Of a stretch of 64,000 nucleotides of DNA, positions 7,615-16,012 are shown piece after piece. Under the pieces are notes generated by a model that did not search any database, had not been told where the DNA came from, and worked only from the letters and a program-made list of their open reading frames with translations. Origin of the DNA: an uncultured Paracoccaceae bacterium (lineage in GTDB: Bacteria; Pseudomonadota; Alphaproteobacteria; Rhodobacterales; Rhodobacteraceae); contig CANLQK010000004.1 of the NCBI GenBank assembly GCA_947493255.1, forward strand, positions 186,001 through 250,000. Direction: 5' to 3'. Positions within the stretch are counted from its first letter, which is position 1. Each line of letters opens with the position of its first letter. The translations under genes and the position numbers were made by a program.

Positions 7615-8238
7615 CTAGTCGGAAAACAGCTTGCGCTGTCGTAATTCAGTCAACGTGTAGGATTGTCTGATCCTGTGATCGTTGCGATCGTTGTAAGCTG
7701 GATCAGCGTAGACGCAGTTTCGCCCGCAAACCTGCATGGTCGAGGTGGTTTGGAAATCGACTAACCAAATACGTCCACCAGGGGTAGAGACATATCCATC
7801 GATGCCGAACTGGAAGTCTGATTGAAGGTCTATAATCGACGGAACCTCAGCAGCGTAAGCACGGCGATAGGATCCATGTGTGTGGTAACTTGCAACCACA
7901 CCTTGGCCCGGTTGGGGGGCATTCATGCTGCAACTCGCACTTCTGCCTCTAATAGGGGGGGTGCCAAATAATTGACCACTGGAATCAATGAAGAAATAGC
8001 CGCAATATTCAACGTTCTCGGCGATGGATTGTGCCTGAATGCTGTCTAGAAACGCGCGTGCAAAACTGTCGACGACTTGGCCGCTAGGTGCATTTGGAGG
8101 TGCGACAGAATAGGCTGTTGCGGCAACAGGTTGAGCCGCGGTTACGGGCGGTGTTTGCAGAGTGGTGGGCGGTGCGATGCAGGCCGCCAGAAACAATGTG
8201 CCTGTGAGAGCAAGTGCGGTGGTTCGAAACATTGTCAT
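7615..8238 (-). CDS. DUF4329 lipoprotein with JAMM-like metal motif
   Basis: A 207-residue predicted lipoprotein. The signal peptide ends in LAAC with the lipidated cysteine at residue 20, followed by a proline/threonine-rich linker to about residue 50. The remainder matches the DUF4329 family. I see a glutamate in the EYCGY strand (E77), H119-T-H121, and S134-I-I-D137, the ordered residues E, HxH and SxxD of a JAMM metalloprotease site; the HxH-to-S spacing is 12 residues. Peptidase activity is therefore possible but inferred. Several cysteines (79, 103 and others) could form disulfides in the periplasm. It converges with the DUF808 gene. Confidence 0.8.
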   Translation of the reverse strand: MTMFRTTALALTGTLFLAACIAPPTTLQTPPVTAAQPVAATAYSVAPPNAPSGQVVDSFARAFLDSIQAQSIAENVEYCGYFFIDSSGQLFGTPPIRGRSASCSMNAPQPGQGVVASYHTHGSYRRAYAAEVPSIIDLQSDFQFGIDGYVSTPGGRIWLVDFQTTSTMQVCGRNCVYADPAYNDRNDHRIRQSYTLTELRQRKLFSD

Positions 8239-8591
8239 CTCCGGCTGCGTGGGGAGACCCTAGCAGATCGGGTATGGGCCACAACCGACAACGACGGTTT
8301 CACAGAAACTGATGGGGCGGTGCTAAGCCGAATTTAAATAGCCGAATGGATTCCATTTGTTGGTCGAGCATCGGGCCACGTACCCCTTTACTATGGGTCT
8401 GGATAACTCAGGGGCGGGGAATGTGATATGGTGGCCCTGCACAATCAGGGCAATGGAAAACGCTGACCCGATGAGGCCGGTGGCCTCTATAGGTAGGATG
8501 TTGATTGGTGTCCTTACCAAATCCAAGGTTGGTGTGGAAAGTTGGGTCCTCCTGGCAGACCAATACGTTGTGGTCTGCCAGGGGGAGTGTC
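8239..8591. other. Intergenic region upstream of the DUF4329 gene, downstream of tkt
   Basis: No gene is supported in these 353 bases. Three hairpins are visible: GCCCTG-N6-CAGGGC at 8434-8451, GAGGCC-N3-GGCCTC at 8473-8487, and the long tkt stem at 8551-8582. The promoter of the DUF4329 gene should lie near 8240-8330. A small RNA from this region is possible but not demonstrated. Confidence 0.5.
8551..8582 (-). terminator. Hairpin after tkt, probable terminator
   Basis: A perfect 12-base-pair stem (CCTGGCAGACCA with TGGTCTGCCAGG) and an 8-base loop begins 9 bases after the tkt stop codon on the minus strand. No T-run follows, so it may be a transcript-stabilising hairpin rather than an intrinsic terminator. 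Confidence 0.55.
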
Positions 8592-10613
8592 TTATGCGAG
8601 CAAGTCGCGGACTTTTTGGGCCGTTGCCTGCGCTGTAATGCCGAACATTTCGAAAAGTTCGTTTGCTGGTGCTGAGGCACCAAAGCTGTCCATGCCGACA
8701 AAGCCAGCTTTTGCTTCGCGGCCGCGTTCGCCCAGCAACCATTTGTCCCAACCGAGGCGCACGCCAGCTTCTACAGCGACACGCACAGGGCCGCCGGGGA
8801 GGACGCGCTTGCGGTAGCCTTCCTCTTGCGCCTCGAAAAGTTCCCAACAGGGCATGGATACAACGCGCACGCCGATGCCTTCGGCCTCCAAGATGTCACG
8901 GGCTTCCATGGCGACAGCCACTTCGGAACCGGATGCCATCAGGATAGCCTGACGTTTGCCTGCATCGGCGTCGGCCAGAACATAAGCCCCTTGGGATGTG
9001 AGGTTCTTGGTTTTGTGGTCTTTGCGGACCAATGGCAAACCTTGACGCGACAAGGCCAGAACAGATGGCGTGCCTTTGGATGTCAGTGCCAGTTCCCAAC
9101 TTTCGGCAACCTCAACAGTGTCTGCAGGGCGGAACACGTTGGTGTTCGGCGTTGCGCGCAACATGGCGAGGTGTTCGACAGGTTGGTGGGTTGGGCCGTC
9201 TTCGCCCAGACCGATGCTGTCGTGCGTCATGACGTAAACTGTTGGTACGTTCATCAATGCGGACAGACGCATGGAACCTCGCGCATAGTCCGTAAAACAC
9301 ATGAATGTACCGCCGTATGGGCGGATACCGCCGTGCAAGACCATGCCGTTCATGGCTGCAGCCATACCGTGTTCACGGATACCGTAGTGGATGTAACGGC
9401 CTTCGCGGTTTTCCGGTGTGTGCACCGTCATATCCGAAGATTTAGTGTTGTTGGAACCGGTCAGGTCAGCGGAGCCACCGACAGTTTCCTGCATGATCGG
9501 GTTGATCGCATTCAACACCTGTTCAGATGACGCGCGTGTCGCCAGCTTTTTACCTTCTTCGGACGCTGCCTTTTTGAAGGCCTTCACTGTCGCAGACAGC
9601 TTTTTCGGTGCGTCCAGCGCGAACGCACGGTTAAACTCGTCCTGCTTGGATTTCGGTAGTTTGGCGAATTTCGCATCCCATTCGGCACGGGCTTGTGCCC
9701 CACGTTCGCCGAACGATTCCCATTGGGATTTGATATCCGCAGGGATTTCAAATGGACCATGTGGCCATCCGTAGCCGTCTTTGGCCGCTTTCAGCTGATC
9801 TGCATCGGTTAATGCGCCGTGACCTTTTGAGGTGTCTTGCGCTGCGTGACCCAAGGCAATGTGGGTTTTGCATGAAATCATGGATGGGCGCGGATCATTC
9901 TTGGCTTCGATGATCGCGTTATCGATTGCAACAGGGTCGTGGCCGTCAATTTCAAGAACATGCCATCCAGAGGCTTCGAAACGAGCGGTTTGGTTGGTAA
10001 TGTCTGCCATATCGACAGTGCCGTCGATAGTGATGTTGTTGTTGTCAAAGAACACGATCAGGTGGCCAAGTTTTTGCATGCCAGCAAGGCCGATTGCTTC
10101 TTGGGACACACCTTCCATCAGGCAGCCGTCACCTGCCATCACGTATGTGTGGTGGTTCATAATGTTTTTGCCGTACCGCGCACGCAGAATCTCTTCGGCC
10201 AATGCAAAGCCAACTGAATTCGCGATACCTTGGCCCAGTGGGCCGGTCGTGGTTTCAACGCCTTCAAGGTGACCATATTCTGGGTGGCCCGCAGTGCGGC
10301 TGTCTTTTTGGCGGAAGTCTTTAAGTTGTTGCAAAGTGGCCTGTTCGTAGCCTGTAAGGTGCAACAAGGAATAGATCATCATCGAACCGTGACCCGCAGA
10401 CAGGACGAACCGGTCGCGGTCTGGCCAGAAAGGTGCCTTTGGGTCGAACCGCATGTGTTTTTCATACAAAACGGCTGCAACGTCGGCCATGCCCATTGGC
10501 ATACCAGAGTGGCCTGAATTGGCGGCTGCAACTGCGTCAAGCGTCAGTGTGCGGATCGCGGCAGCGCGCATCCAGTGCTCGGGGTGGGCGGTGCGGAGGG
10601 CTTGGATGTCCAA
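8592..10613 (-). CDS. tkt: Transketolase
   Basis: Thiamine diphosphate enzyme of the pentose phosphate pathway that moves two-carbon ketol units between sugar phosphates. Motifs seen in order: [17 protein letters not shown], the thiamine-diphosphate signature [15 protein letters not shown] through NNNITIDG, the pyrimidine-domain stretch [14 protein letters not shown], and [22 protein letters not shown] set the start at TTG 10613, preceded by AAAAGGA with an 8-base spacer, giving 673 residues beginning [14 protein letters not shown] like family members. Upstream in-frame ATGs at 10634 and 10655 have poor ribosome binding sites. The gene appears monocistronic, with a hairpin after its stop. Confidence 0.95.
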   Translation of the reverse strand: MDIQALRTAHPEHWMRAAAIRTLTLDAVAAANSGHSGMPMGMADVAAVLYEKHMRFDPKAPFWPDRDRFVLSAGHGSMMIYSLLHLTGYEQATLQQLKDFRQKDSRTAGHPEYGHLEGVETTTGPLGQGIANSVGFALAEEILRARYGKNIMNHHTYVMAGDGCLMEGVSQEAIGLAGMQKLGHLIVFFDNNNITIDGTVDMADITNQTARFEASGWHVLEIDGHDPVAIDNAIIEAKNDPRPSMISCKTHIALGHAAQDTSKGHGALTDADQLKAAKDGYGWPHGPFEIPADIKSQWESFGERGAQARAEWDAKFAKLPKSKQDEFNRAFALDAPKKLSATVKAFKKAASEEGKKLATRASSEQVLNAINPIMQETVGGSADLTGSNNTKSSDMTVHTPENREGRYIHYGIREHGMAAAMNGMVLHGGIRPYGGTFMCFTDYARGSMRLSALMNVPTVYVMTHDSIGLGEDGPTHQPVEHLAMLRATPNTNVFRPADTVEVAESWELALTSKGTPSVLALSRQGLPLVRKDHKTKNLTSQGAYVLADADAGKRQAILMASGSEVAVAMEARDILEAEGIGVRVVSMPCWELFEAQEEGYRKRVLPGGPVRVAVEAGVRLGWDKWLLGERGREAKAGFVGMDSFGASAPANELFEMFGITAQATAQKVRDLLA

Positions 10614-10874
10614 CGGCGTGATCCTTTTATGCATTTCGTGATTGATCAGGGTCATATCAGGGTAGCGTCCAATATCAAGGTTGTGATGCGGTAAGGTGAA
10701 GGCTGGGGTGTAGGGTGTTGAAAATATGTGTTTTTCGACGTTTGCTGCCATTGCACCCTTGGCTTAGGCTAGTGGGAACGTGGTGCGATTCGATAAAGTC
10801 GCCCGATAGCAGCGGCCCAGTTGGATGGTTTGATACAGGTCATCGTGGGATTTGGGGTCGGAAAGGACAGGCGT

Positions 10875-11384
10875 ATGAGCGAACTTTCAGAACTAGAAGC
10901 ACGGATTTCTGCCGCGTTGACGCGGATCAAGACTGGATTGGATGGCGTAAATGCCGCGCGAGCGGAACCCGAGGTCGACACATCAGCCAGCCAAGCATTA
11001 GTCGGCGAGTTGACCACACAGCTTGATGAAGAACGCACTGCCAATGCTCAATTGGAAGAACGCGTTAAGCTTTTGAAGGAACGCCAAGACGGCAAGGTTG
11101 CCGAATTGGAAAGCAACGTTGAAGCAGGGCGCGCGCGCTCTGCGCGAATGGACCGTGAATTGCAGCGATTGCGCCAGGTGAACGCGGAATTGCGCGATAT
11201 CAATGGAAAACTGCGTGAGGCTGTGACGGAGGGCGTCGCTGAGCCACATTTGGTGAACAAGGCGATGATGGCCGAACTAGAGGCCTTGCGCGCCACGCGG
11301 GCGGCTGATGCCGCGGAAATGGATGCGATCCTCGAAGAACTGACGCCGATTATTGAACGGGAGGCCAGCGATGCCACAGGTTGA
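10875..11384 (+). CDS. Coiled-coil protein overlapping zapA
   Basis: A 169-residue cytosolic protein composed almost entirely of predicted coiled coil (about residues 1-145), rich in Glu, Arg, Ala and Leu, with no enzymatic motif. The ATG at 10875 follows an AAGGA site; the longer frame adds an N terminus without family character. Its end overlaps the zapA start by 14 bases, indicating translational coupling. ZapA in other bacteria works with the coiled-coil protein ZapB at the division ring, so this could be a functional counterpart. That is inference from context; I do not recognise a ZapB sequence. Confidence 0.8.
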   Translation: MSELSELEARISAALTRIKTGLDGVNAARAEPEVDTSASQALVGELTTQLDEERTANAQLEERVKLLKERQDGKVAELESNVEAGRARSARMDRELQRLRQVNAELRDINGKLREAVTEGVAEPHLVNKAMMAELEALRATRAADAAEMDAILEELTPIIEREASDATG

Positions 11385-11763
11385 GATTAAGATCGGAGGC
11401 CGTAATTTTGAAGTGGCCTGTCAGGACGGTGAAGAACAGTTCTTGATGACTGCTGCTGCAATGTTGGATGTTGAGGCATCTTCACTGTCGACCCAAGTGG
11501 GGCGAATGCCGGAAAGCAGGATGTTGTTGATGGCTGGGTTGCTGTTGGCGGACCGTACCGCCGGTTTGGAAGACAAAGTGCGCGAAGCTGAAGGCAAATT
11601 AGCGCAGATGCAGGCGCAATTGGAAACGGCGCAATCAACGTCAGGTTCGGTGGAGCGGGTAGAAGTGCCTGTTATGCCGGCTGAGGCCTTGGACACGATG
11701 GCCGATTTCGCCTTGCGCGCCGAAGCATTGGCTGACGAAGTGGAAGCGAAAACCGCAGGCTAA
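11371..11763 (+). CDS. zapA: Cell division protein ZapA
   Basis: A 130-residue FtsZ-associated protein that bundles FtsZ filaments at the division site. The N-terminal globular part contains the typical PQVEIKIGGRNFEVACQDGEE strand-turn-strand and the MTAAAMLDVEASSL helix. The rest is coiled coil, as expected for the dimer/tetramer stalk. The ATG at 11371, with GGGAGG seven bases upstream, was preferred over an in-frame upstream start. The gene overlaps the preceding coiled-coil gene by 14 bases and ends in a strong terminator. Confidence 0.9.
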   Translation: MPQVEIKIGGRNFEVACQDGEEQFLMTAAAMLDVEASSLSTQVGRMPESRMLLMAGLLLADRTAGLEDKVREAEGKLAQMQAQLETAQSTSGSVERVEVPVMPAEALDTMADFALRAEALADEVEAKTAG

Positions 11764-11783
11764 ACCTGATCTGATAACTGCAA

Positions 11784-11820
11784 AGACGCCGCGCTTTTAC
11801 GAGCGCGGCGTTTTTTGTTT
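11784..11820 (+). terminator. Terminator of the zapA operon
   Basis: ACGCCGCGCT and AGCGCGGCGT form a perfect 10-base-pair stem with a 6-base loop, followed by TTTTTTGTTT. It lies between the convergent zapA and grxD genes and the plus-strand T-run is the stronger, so it mainly serves zapA, though it could act weakly for grxD. Confidence 0.9.
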
Positions 11821-11833
11821 GTTTGGAAAGAGC

Positions 11834-12193
11834 TTAGGCGTTGGCTTCGCGGATCTTGTCTGCGGCGTCTTTGTCGTAGGTGACGCCGTTTTCTTCCAAC
11901 AATGTGTCCAGTTCACCGGACAAGGTCATTTCGGTGATGATGTCGCAGCCACCAACGAATTCTCCTTTGACGTAAAGCTGCGGAATGGTTGGCCAATCTG
12001 AGAAATCCTTAATGCCTTGACGGATTTCTTCGTCGGCCAAAACGTTCACGTCAGCATATTCGATGCCCATGAAGTTCAGCACGCCAGCCACACGGGACGA
12101 GAACCCGCACTGCGGCATGGATTTGGTGCCTTTCATGAAAAGCACAACGTCGTTGCCTTCAACGGTTTCCTTGATTTGTGTTTCTGCGGTCAT
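11834..12193 (-). CDS. grxD: Monothiol glutaredoxin, Grx4 type
   Basis: A 119-residue CGFS glutaredoxin, which binds a [2Fe-2S] cluster with glutathione and delivers or stores it, often with BolA proteins. Visible motifs are [18 protein letters not shown] (the CGFS active site), [16 protein letters not shown] with the cis-proline, and the GCDI glutathione-binding turn. The start is preceded by AAAGGAC. A bolA gene lies 0.75 kb upstream on the same strand with two small membrane-protein genes between them, in tight spacing. This supports a BolA-GrxD operon, a pairing seen across alphaproteobacteria. Confidence 0.95.
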   Translation of the reverse strand: MTAETQIKETVEGNDVVLFMKGTKSMPQCGFSSRVAGVLNFMGIEYADVNVLADEEIRQGIKDFSDWPTIPQLYVKGEFVGGCDIITEMTLSGELDTLLEENGVTYDKDAADKIREANA

Positions 12194-12197
12194 GATT

Positions 12198-12515
12198 TTA
12201 GTCCTTTTTTCGTGCGTTCGCGGGCATCATGGCACGCGCGTGTTTTTGCGGGTCTTTGGTGTGACGCGTTACGATAAGGTTGTCACGCCCTCTGCTTGTT
12301 CTCATATTGACGAAATTGACATTTTGTCCTTCGCTCGGGGCAGTGCCACGTTTTGGCAAAAGTCCACTATGTTTGCGGTTTTCATGCCGGATTAGACCAC
12401 GAATGCCAAGCGCAAGTAGAACGAGAACAACGAAGGGCAGCGCAAACTGTAGTTTTTCTGGTGTTATGCAGCTCAAGAGCTCTGGGTTACAGCGTCCAGC
12501 AATTTCGGTTTCCAT
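12198..12515 (-). CDS. Small membrane protein between bolA and grxD (105 aa)
   Basis: A 105-residue protein with one predicted transmembrane helix (about residues 24-41, [18 protein letters not shown]) followed by a basic cytosolic tail ending NARKKD. No known family is recognised. Its stop is 4 bases before the grxD start and its ATG is 3 bases after the stop of the preceding small gene, so it is very likely co-translated with the bolA-grxD operon. A modest AGAAG ribosome binding site is visible. A role in placing or regulating iron-sulfur delivery at the membrane could be guessed from context only. Confidence 0.6.
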   Translation of the reverse strand: METEIAGRCNPELLSCITPEKLQFALPFVVLVLLALGIRGLIRHENRKHSGLLPKRGTAPSEGQNVNFVNMRTSRGRDNLIVTRHTKDPQKHARAMMPANARKKD

Positions 12516-12518
12516 ATA

Positions 12519-12707
12519 TTATCTTCTGATCCGATTAAGTGAGCGGTTCAGTTCCTTCACGTTTGTGGCTTCCATTCCGAGTTTTTTGGCGTCACGCGGG
12601 GTGGGACGCATTTGGCAGAGCGGGCGGCGATACCTGTTGGCTAACCAGTCATCGGTAAGGATGCCGAAGACCAACACAAGGCCGCCGAATGTCAGCCAAC
12701 CCAACAT
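12519..12707 (-). CDS. Small membrane protein coupled to bolA (62 aa)
   Basis: A 62-residue single-pass membrane protein: the helix WLTFGGLVLVFGILTDDWLA is followed by a basic tail with RYRRPLCQMRPTPRDAKKLG. Its ATG shares one base with the TGA of bolA (TGATG), indicating translational coupling. An in-frame TTG just upstream is a less likely start. It is followed after 3 bases by another small membrane-protein gene. No family is recognised. Confidence 0.6.
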   Translation of the reverse strand: MLGWLTFGGLVLVFGILTDDWLANRYRRPLCQMRPTPRDAKKLGMEATNVKELNRSLNRIRR

Positions 12708-12943
12708 CAATCCGGTGCTTTTGTTGTTAAGGCCAAAGCGTGGAGTTCGCCGTTTGATCCATCCATCTTGCCTTTCAGGGCTGCATAGACGGCGCGTTGT
12801 TGTTGAACACGGTTTTTGCCGCGGAAGCTTTCATCAACGACCATGGCAGACATGTGAACACCATCTGCGCCTTCGACTTTGATGTCGGCGTCGGGGAAGG
12901 ATTGGCGAAGCAGGTCTTCGAGGTCCTGCGCGTGGATGGCCAT
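12707..12943 (-). CDS. bolA: BolA-family protein
   Basis: A 78-residue BolA/IbaG-type protein. The family core is visible: the N-terminal helix AIHAQDLEDLLRQSFPDADI, then VHMSAMVVDESFRGKNRVQQQRAVYAAL, and the final HALALTTKAP strand, whose histidine can ligate a shared [2Fe-2S] cluster with a CGFS glutaredoxin. A good AGGAGA site precedes the ATG at 12943; the longer frame has no support. It heads a run of four tightly spaced genes ending with grxD, and follows the cysteine-cluster gene on the same strand. Cluster transfer with GrxD is inferred from family and context. Confidence 0.92.
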   Translation of the reverse strand: MAIHAQDLEDLLRQSFPDADIKVEGADGVHMSAMVVDESFRGKNRVQQQRAVYAALKGKMDGSNGELHALALTTKAPD

Positions 12944-13023
12944 TGCTGTCTCTCCTAAAGATGTTTGATATAAAAGTAGGGCGGTACGGAGGGACAAGCA
13001 AGGTCCGCCGCCGTCGATTTCTG

Positions 13024-13545
13024 TCACTTCTTTGATCGGTCCGGGGCGTAGACCGCTAGCGATCTAAGGAATGTGTGCACTTTGGTTGGCAGTGAACCTT
13101 CGGCCAATGTTTTTGCGATTTCGGGTGTAAGGTCAGCTGGTGAAAGCTGACCCAAAAGCGATTGGCGGATTTCATCGATGTCATCGGGAAGGGGCAGCAC
13201 CTTCGCGGCTGTAAGAAGTTCCATGAGGGCGTGCAGACGGTTGAGGTGGCGAAAGGTTTCCATTTGCTCGGGTAAAATTTCGGGGGTGTCGCGCCAACTG
13301 CGGCCACCGAAAAGCGCGATGGTGTGTTGGCCCGCGCCTGCGCATTCATAGGCGATGCAGCCAGTAAACCCGTTATCTTTCAGATTGTTATGGATTTTGC
13401 AGCTGTGTCCATCCAAGTTTGGACACGGCACGCCTGCTGGCTTGTCGATTGCAAACGCATCCCCTGCATCAAATGCAAGGCCAACGCAGCAAAGGGCTGC
13501 GCAGGCGTTGCAATCTGGCGTTAGGTCGGGAAGCGCAGTGGTCAG
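13024..13545 (-). CDS. Cysteine-cluster (YkgJ-like) protein, probable CTG start
   Basis: A protein of up to 173 residues with eight cysteines in the first 68: C12-x2-C15-x3-C19-C20, then C41, C49, C63 and C68. The pattern resembles the YkgJ-type zinc- or iron-binding cluster. The conventional start (GTG at 13431) would cut away four of them. The frame stays open up to a TGA within purL, and the only start-like codon there is CTG 13545-13543, seven bases after a perfect AGGAGG (13558-13553) and overlapping the purL stop as CTGA. I therefore infer a CTG start. The C-terminal half is helical and unrecognised. Function unknown; metal binding is inferred. Confidence 0.7.
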   Translation of the reverse strand: MTTALPDLTPDCNACAALCCVGLAFDAGDAFAIDKPAGVPCPNLDGHSCKIHNNLKDNGFTGCIAYECAGAGQHTIALFGGRSWRDTPEILPEQMETFRHLNRLHALMELLTAAKVLPLPDDIDEIRQSLLGQLSPADLTPEIAKTLAEGSLPTKVHTFLRSLAVYAPDRSKK

Positions 13546-15701
13546 CCGATAGCCTCCTGGAAGGACGTGCGGAACAATCCCGCAAGATCAGCCAAAGGTG
13601 CTGATACGGACCCCAGTGTTACATCGGAGCCGCCAAATTTGCCAACGGTGGTGATGGAAACGCCAGCTTTACCGGCCTCTGTCATCAGGGCTTCAGCCTT
13701 GTCGAAGTTACAGGCCACGAGGTAGCGGGCCTGATCTTCGCCAAACAAGGTGGGGGTATCGTCGGCGTCTAGTGTGACGCCGGTTTCTGCGGCCTCGGCC
13801 ATTTCGAATGCCGCTAGCGCGAGCCCACCATCAGAGAGGTCGGTACAGGCGTCGATCCATTGGCGGTTGGCGCGGATGAAGTCTCCATTGCGCTTTTCAG
13901 CCGTCAGGTCGACCGATGGTGCATCGCCGTCTTCGCGGTTAAAGACTTCGGCCAGAAGGGCGGATTGGCCAAGGTGGCCTTCGGTGTCACCGATCAGCAG
14001 GGCGACGTGGCCTTCGCGGGCTGTGCCGGCGATCAATTCGTCGTTTGATTTCAGCAAGCCAACGGCGCCGATTGTGGGTGTTGGCAAAATGCCGGTTCCG
14101 TCTGTTTCGTTATAAAGAGAAACGTTGCCGGACACGATTGGCATATCCAAGGCTTTGACGGCTTTGCCGATGCCTTTGATTGCGCCGACGAATTGGCCCA
14201 TGATCTCTGGCTTTTCAGGGTTGCCGAAGTTCATGTTGTCGGTTGTCGCCAGCGGGACCGCGCCCACGGATGTGAGGTTGCGGTAGGCTTCGGCTACGGC
14301 TTGTGAGCCACCCATTTCAGGGTTCGCTTTGACGTAGCGTGGTGTCACGTCAGACGTAAACGCGATGGATTTGTCGGTGCCGTGTACTCGAACAATGCCA
14401 GCGCCGAGGCCGGGTGCACGAACGGTGTCTGCCATAACTTGGCTGTCGTATTGTTCGAAAACCCATTGTTTGCCGGCGTAGTTTGGCGAGGACAGCAGCG
14501 CCTTTAGACCATCGATTGGATCGATGGATGGCACATCACTGAGAGGTTCGGCGGCCGGTGTTTCGACCCATGGGCGGTCATACTCTGGCGCTGAGCCGGA
14601 GAGGGTGGCCAGTGGCAAGTCGGCTTTGACTTCACCATTGTGAAGCACGAGGAAACGGTCTTCGGCGATGGTTTCACCAACGATTGCAAAGTCGAGGTCC
14701 CATTTCGTGAACACCGCGCGGGCTTCTTCTTCGAGTTCAGGCTTCAGGACCATCAACATGCGTTCTTGGGATTCAGACAGCATCATTTCGTAGGCTGTCA
14801 TGTTTTCCTCGCGCTGCGGGACGTCTTCGAGGTTAAGTTTAACGCCAAGGCCGCCTTTGTCGCCCATTTCTACTGCGGAACAGGTCAAGCCAGCCGCGCC
14901 CATGTCTTGGATGGAAATCACAGCGCCGGTAGCCATCAGTTCTAACGTCGCTTCCATAAGGCGTTTTTCAGTGAACGGGTCGCCTACCTGAACGGTTGGT
15001 CGTTTTTCTTCGATGGTATCATCGAATTCCGCTGATGCCATGGTTGCACCACCCACACCGTCGCGGCCGGTTTTTGCGCCAAGGTAAACAACAGGCATGC
15101 CGATGCCGGAGGCAGCGGAGTAGAAGATTTTGTCTGCATCAGCGAGGCCAGCGGCGAATGCATTTACAAGACAATTCCCGTTGTAGGCGGGGTGAAAACG
15201 GACTTCCCCGCCAACCGTTGGAACGCCAAAGCAGTTGCCATAACCGCCAACTCCTTCAACAACACCGTGCACAAGCTGGCGAGTTTTGGGATGACTGGTT
15301 TCGCCAAACGACAAAGAGTTCATCGCAGCAATTGGACGTGCACCCATTGTAAAGACATCGCGCAGAATGCCGCCAACGCCGGTTGCCGCACCTTGGTACG
15401 GTTCGATGTAGGACGGGTGGTTGTGGCTTTCCATTTTGAACACCACGGCCTGACCGTCGCCAATGTCCACGATGCCCGCGTTTTCACCAGGGCCACAAAT
15501 AACTTGTGGGCCTTCAGTAGGGAGAGTGCGGAGCCACTTTTTGGATGACTTGTAAGAGCAATGTTCATTCCACATAGCGGAAAAGATGCCGAGCTCTGTG
15601 AACGTTGGTTCACGGCCTATGATCTCGAGGATGCGATCGTATTCATCTGGTGAAAGCCCGTGGGCTGAAATCAGGTCGGATGTGATTGCCGGCTCTTGCA
15701 T
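13542..15701 (-). CDS. purL: Phosphoribosylformylglycinamidine synthase II
   Basis: Large synthetase subunit of purine synthesis: converts FGAR to FGAM using ATP and ammonia delivered by PurQ, with PurS as partner. It is 719 residues, the small-PurL length. Characteristic segments: [39 protein letters not shown] at the N terminus, [26 protein letters not shown] with the catalytic histidine region, and [18 protein letters not shown]. Two AIRS-like halves are present. purQ and purS are not nearby. Its stop codon overlaps the apparent CTG start of the next gene. No gene shares its transcript upstream. Confidence 0.96.
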   Translation of the reverse strand: MQEPAITSDLISAHGLSPDEYDRILEIIGREPTFTELGIFSAMWNEHCSYKSSKKWLRTLPTEGPQVICGPGENAGIVDIGDGQAVVFKMESHNHPSYIEPYQGAATGVGGILRDVFTMGARPIAAMNSLSFGETSHPKTRQLVHGVVEGVGGYGNCFGVPTVGGEVRFHPAYNGNCLVNAFAAGLADADKIFYSAASGIGMPVVYLGAKTGRDGVGGATMASAEFDDTIEEKRPTVQVGDPFTEKRLMEATLELMATGAVISIQDMGAAGLTCSAVEMGDKGGLGVKLNLEDVPQREENMTAYEMMLSESQERMLMVLKPELEEEARAVFTKWDLDFAIVGETIAEDRFLVLHNGEVKADLPLATLSGSAPEYDRPWVETPAAEPLSDVPSIDPIDGLKALLSSPNYAGKQWVFEQYDSQVMADTVRAPGLGAGIVRVHGTDKSIAFTSDVTPRYVKANPEMGGSQAVAEAYRNLTSVGAVPLATTDNMNFGNPEKPEIMGQFVGAIKGIGKAVKALDMPIVSGNVSLYNETDGTGILPTPTIGAVGLLKSNDELIAGTAREGHVALLIGDTEGHLGQSALLAEVFNREDGDAPSVDLTAEKRNGDFIRANRQWIDACTDLSDGGLALAAFEMAEAAETGVTLDADDTPTLFGEDQARYLVACNFDKAEALMTEAGKAGVSITTVGKFGGSDVTLGSVSAPLADLAGLFRTSFQEAIG

Positions 15702-15825
15702 GTTTATCCCCTAGAATGCGTTGCGCGTCCTTTATGCTAAGGAGCGTTTAGGTTCAACGGGGATTGCGTAGCATTGATGATGTGAATTGGGCAGTTGGAG
15801 TGTTTATAGGGAAAAGAGGCCCTAG

Positions 15826-15854
15826 AAAAAGAAACGCCGGGCACTAGGCCCGGC
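15826..15854 (-). terminator. Rho-independent terminator upstream of purL
   Basis: On the minus strand GCCGGGC-N5-GCCCGGC forms a 7-base-pair GC stem followed by GTTTCTTTTTC. It would end transcripts from the LysR gene or an independent small RNA before purL. Confidence 0.75.
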
Positions 15855-15950
15855 AAAGTCCAACAGGGAGGTATAAAACGACAACGTCGCTTTATACTGA
15901 TTAATTAGGCGGCAGTGTTGAGTCGTTCAAGGGAAATGCACAACATATAG
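15826..15950 (-). ncRNA. Candidate small RNA or structured 3' end of the LysR transcript
   Basis: On the minus strand a 12-base-pair hairpin (15871-15897, GTATAAAGCGAC with GTCGTTTTATAC) is followed by the single-stranded CCTCCCTG and then by the terminator hairpin. Two hairpins flanking a CUCCC anti-ribosome-binding-site stretch recall the CcsR/cuckoo type of alphaproteobacterial small RNA, although the motif here lies between the loops and not in one. A CTATAT sequence at about 15940-15945 could serve as a -10. Whether it is independent or a 3' untranslated region is open. Confidence 0.35.
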
Positions 15951-16012
15951 CGCAATCCCGCTATGCATGTGGCACATAGGTCACGACCTTAGGTGGTATT
16001 CCTTGTCAGCGT

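Larger units (their letters stand above)
15702..16012. other. Intergenic region between a LysR gene and purL
   Basis: These 311 bases contain two hairpins on the minus strand (15871-15897 and 15836-15854, the second followed by a T-rich tract) and the purL promoter region. A 13-codon frame (15907-15948, MLCISLERLNTAA) ends just before the first hairpin; I do not claim it is translated. Confidence 0.55.

Noticed and set aside
15941-15956. NrdR-box-like palindrome GCACAACATATAGCGC after the LysR gene
   Set aside because: It differs from the consensus in both outer arms, and no ribonucleotide reductase gene is near it.
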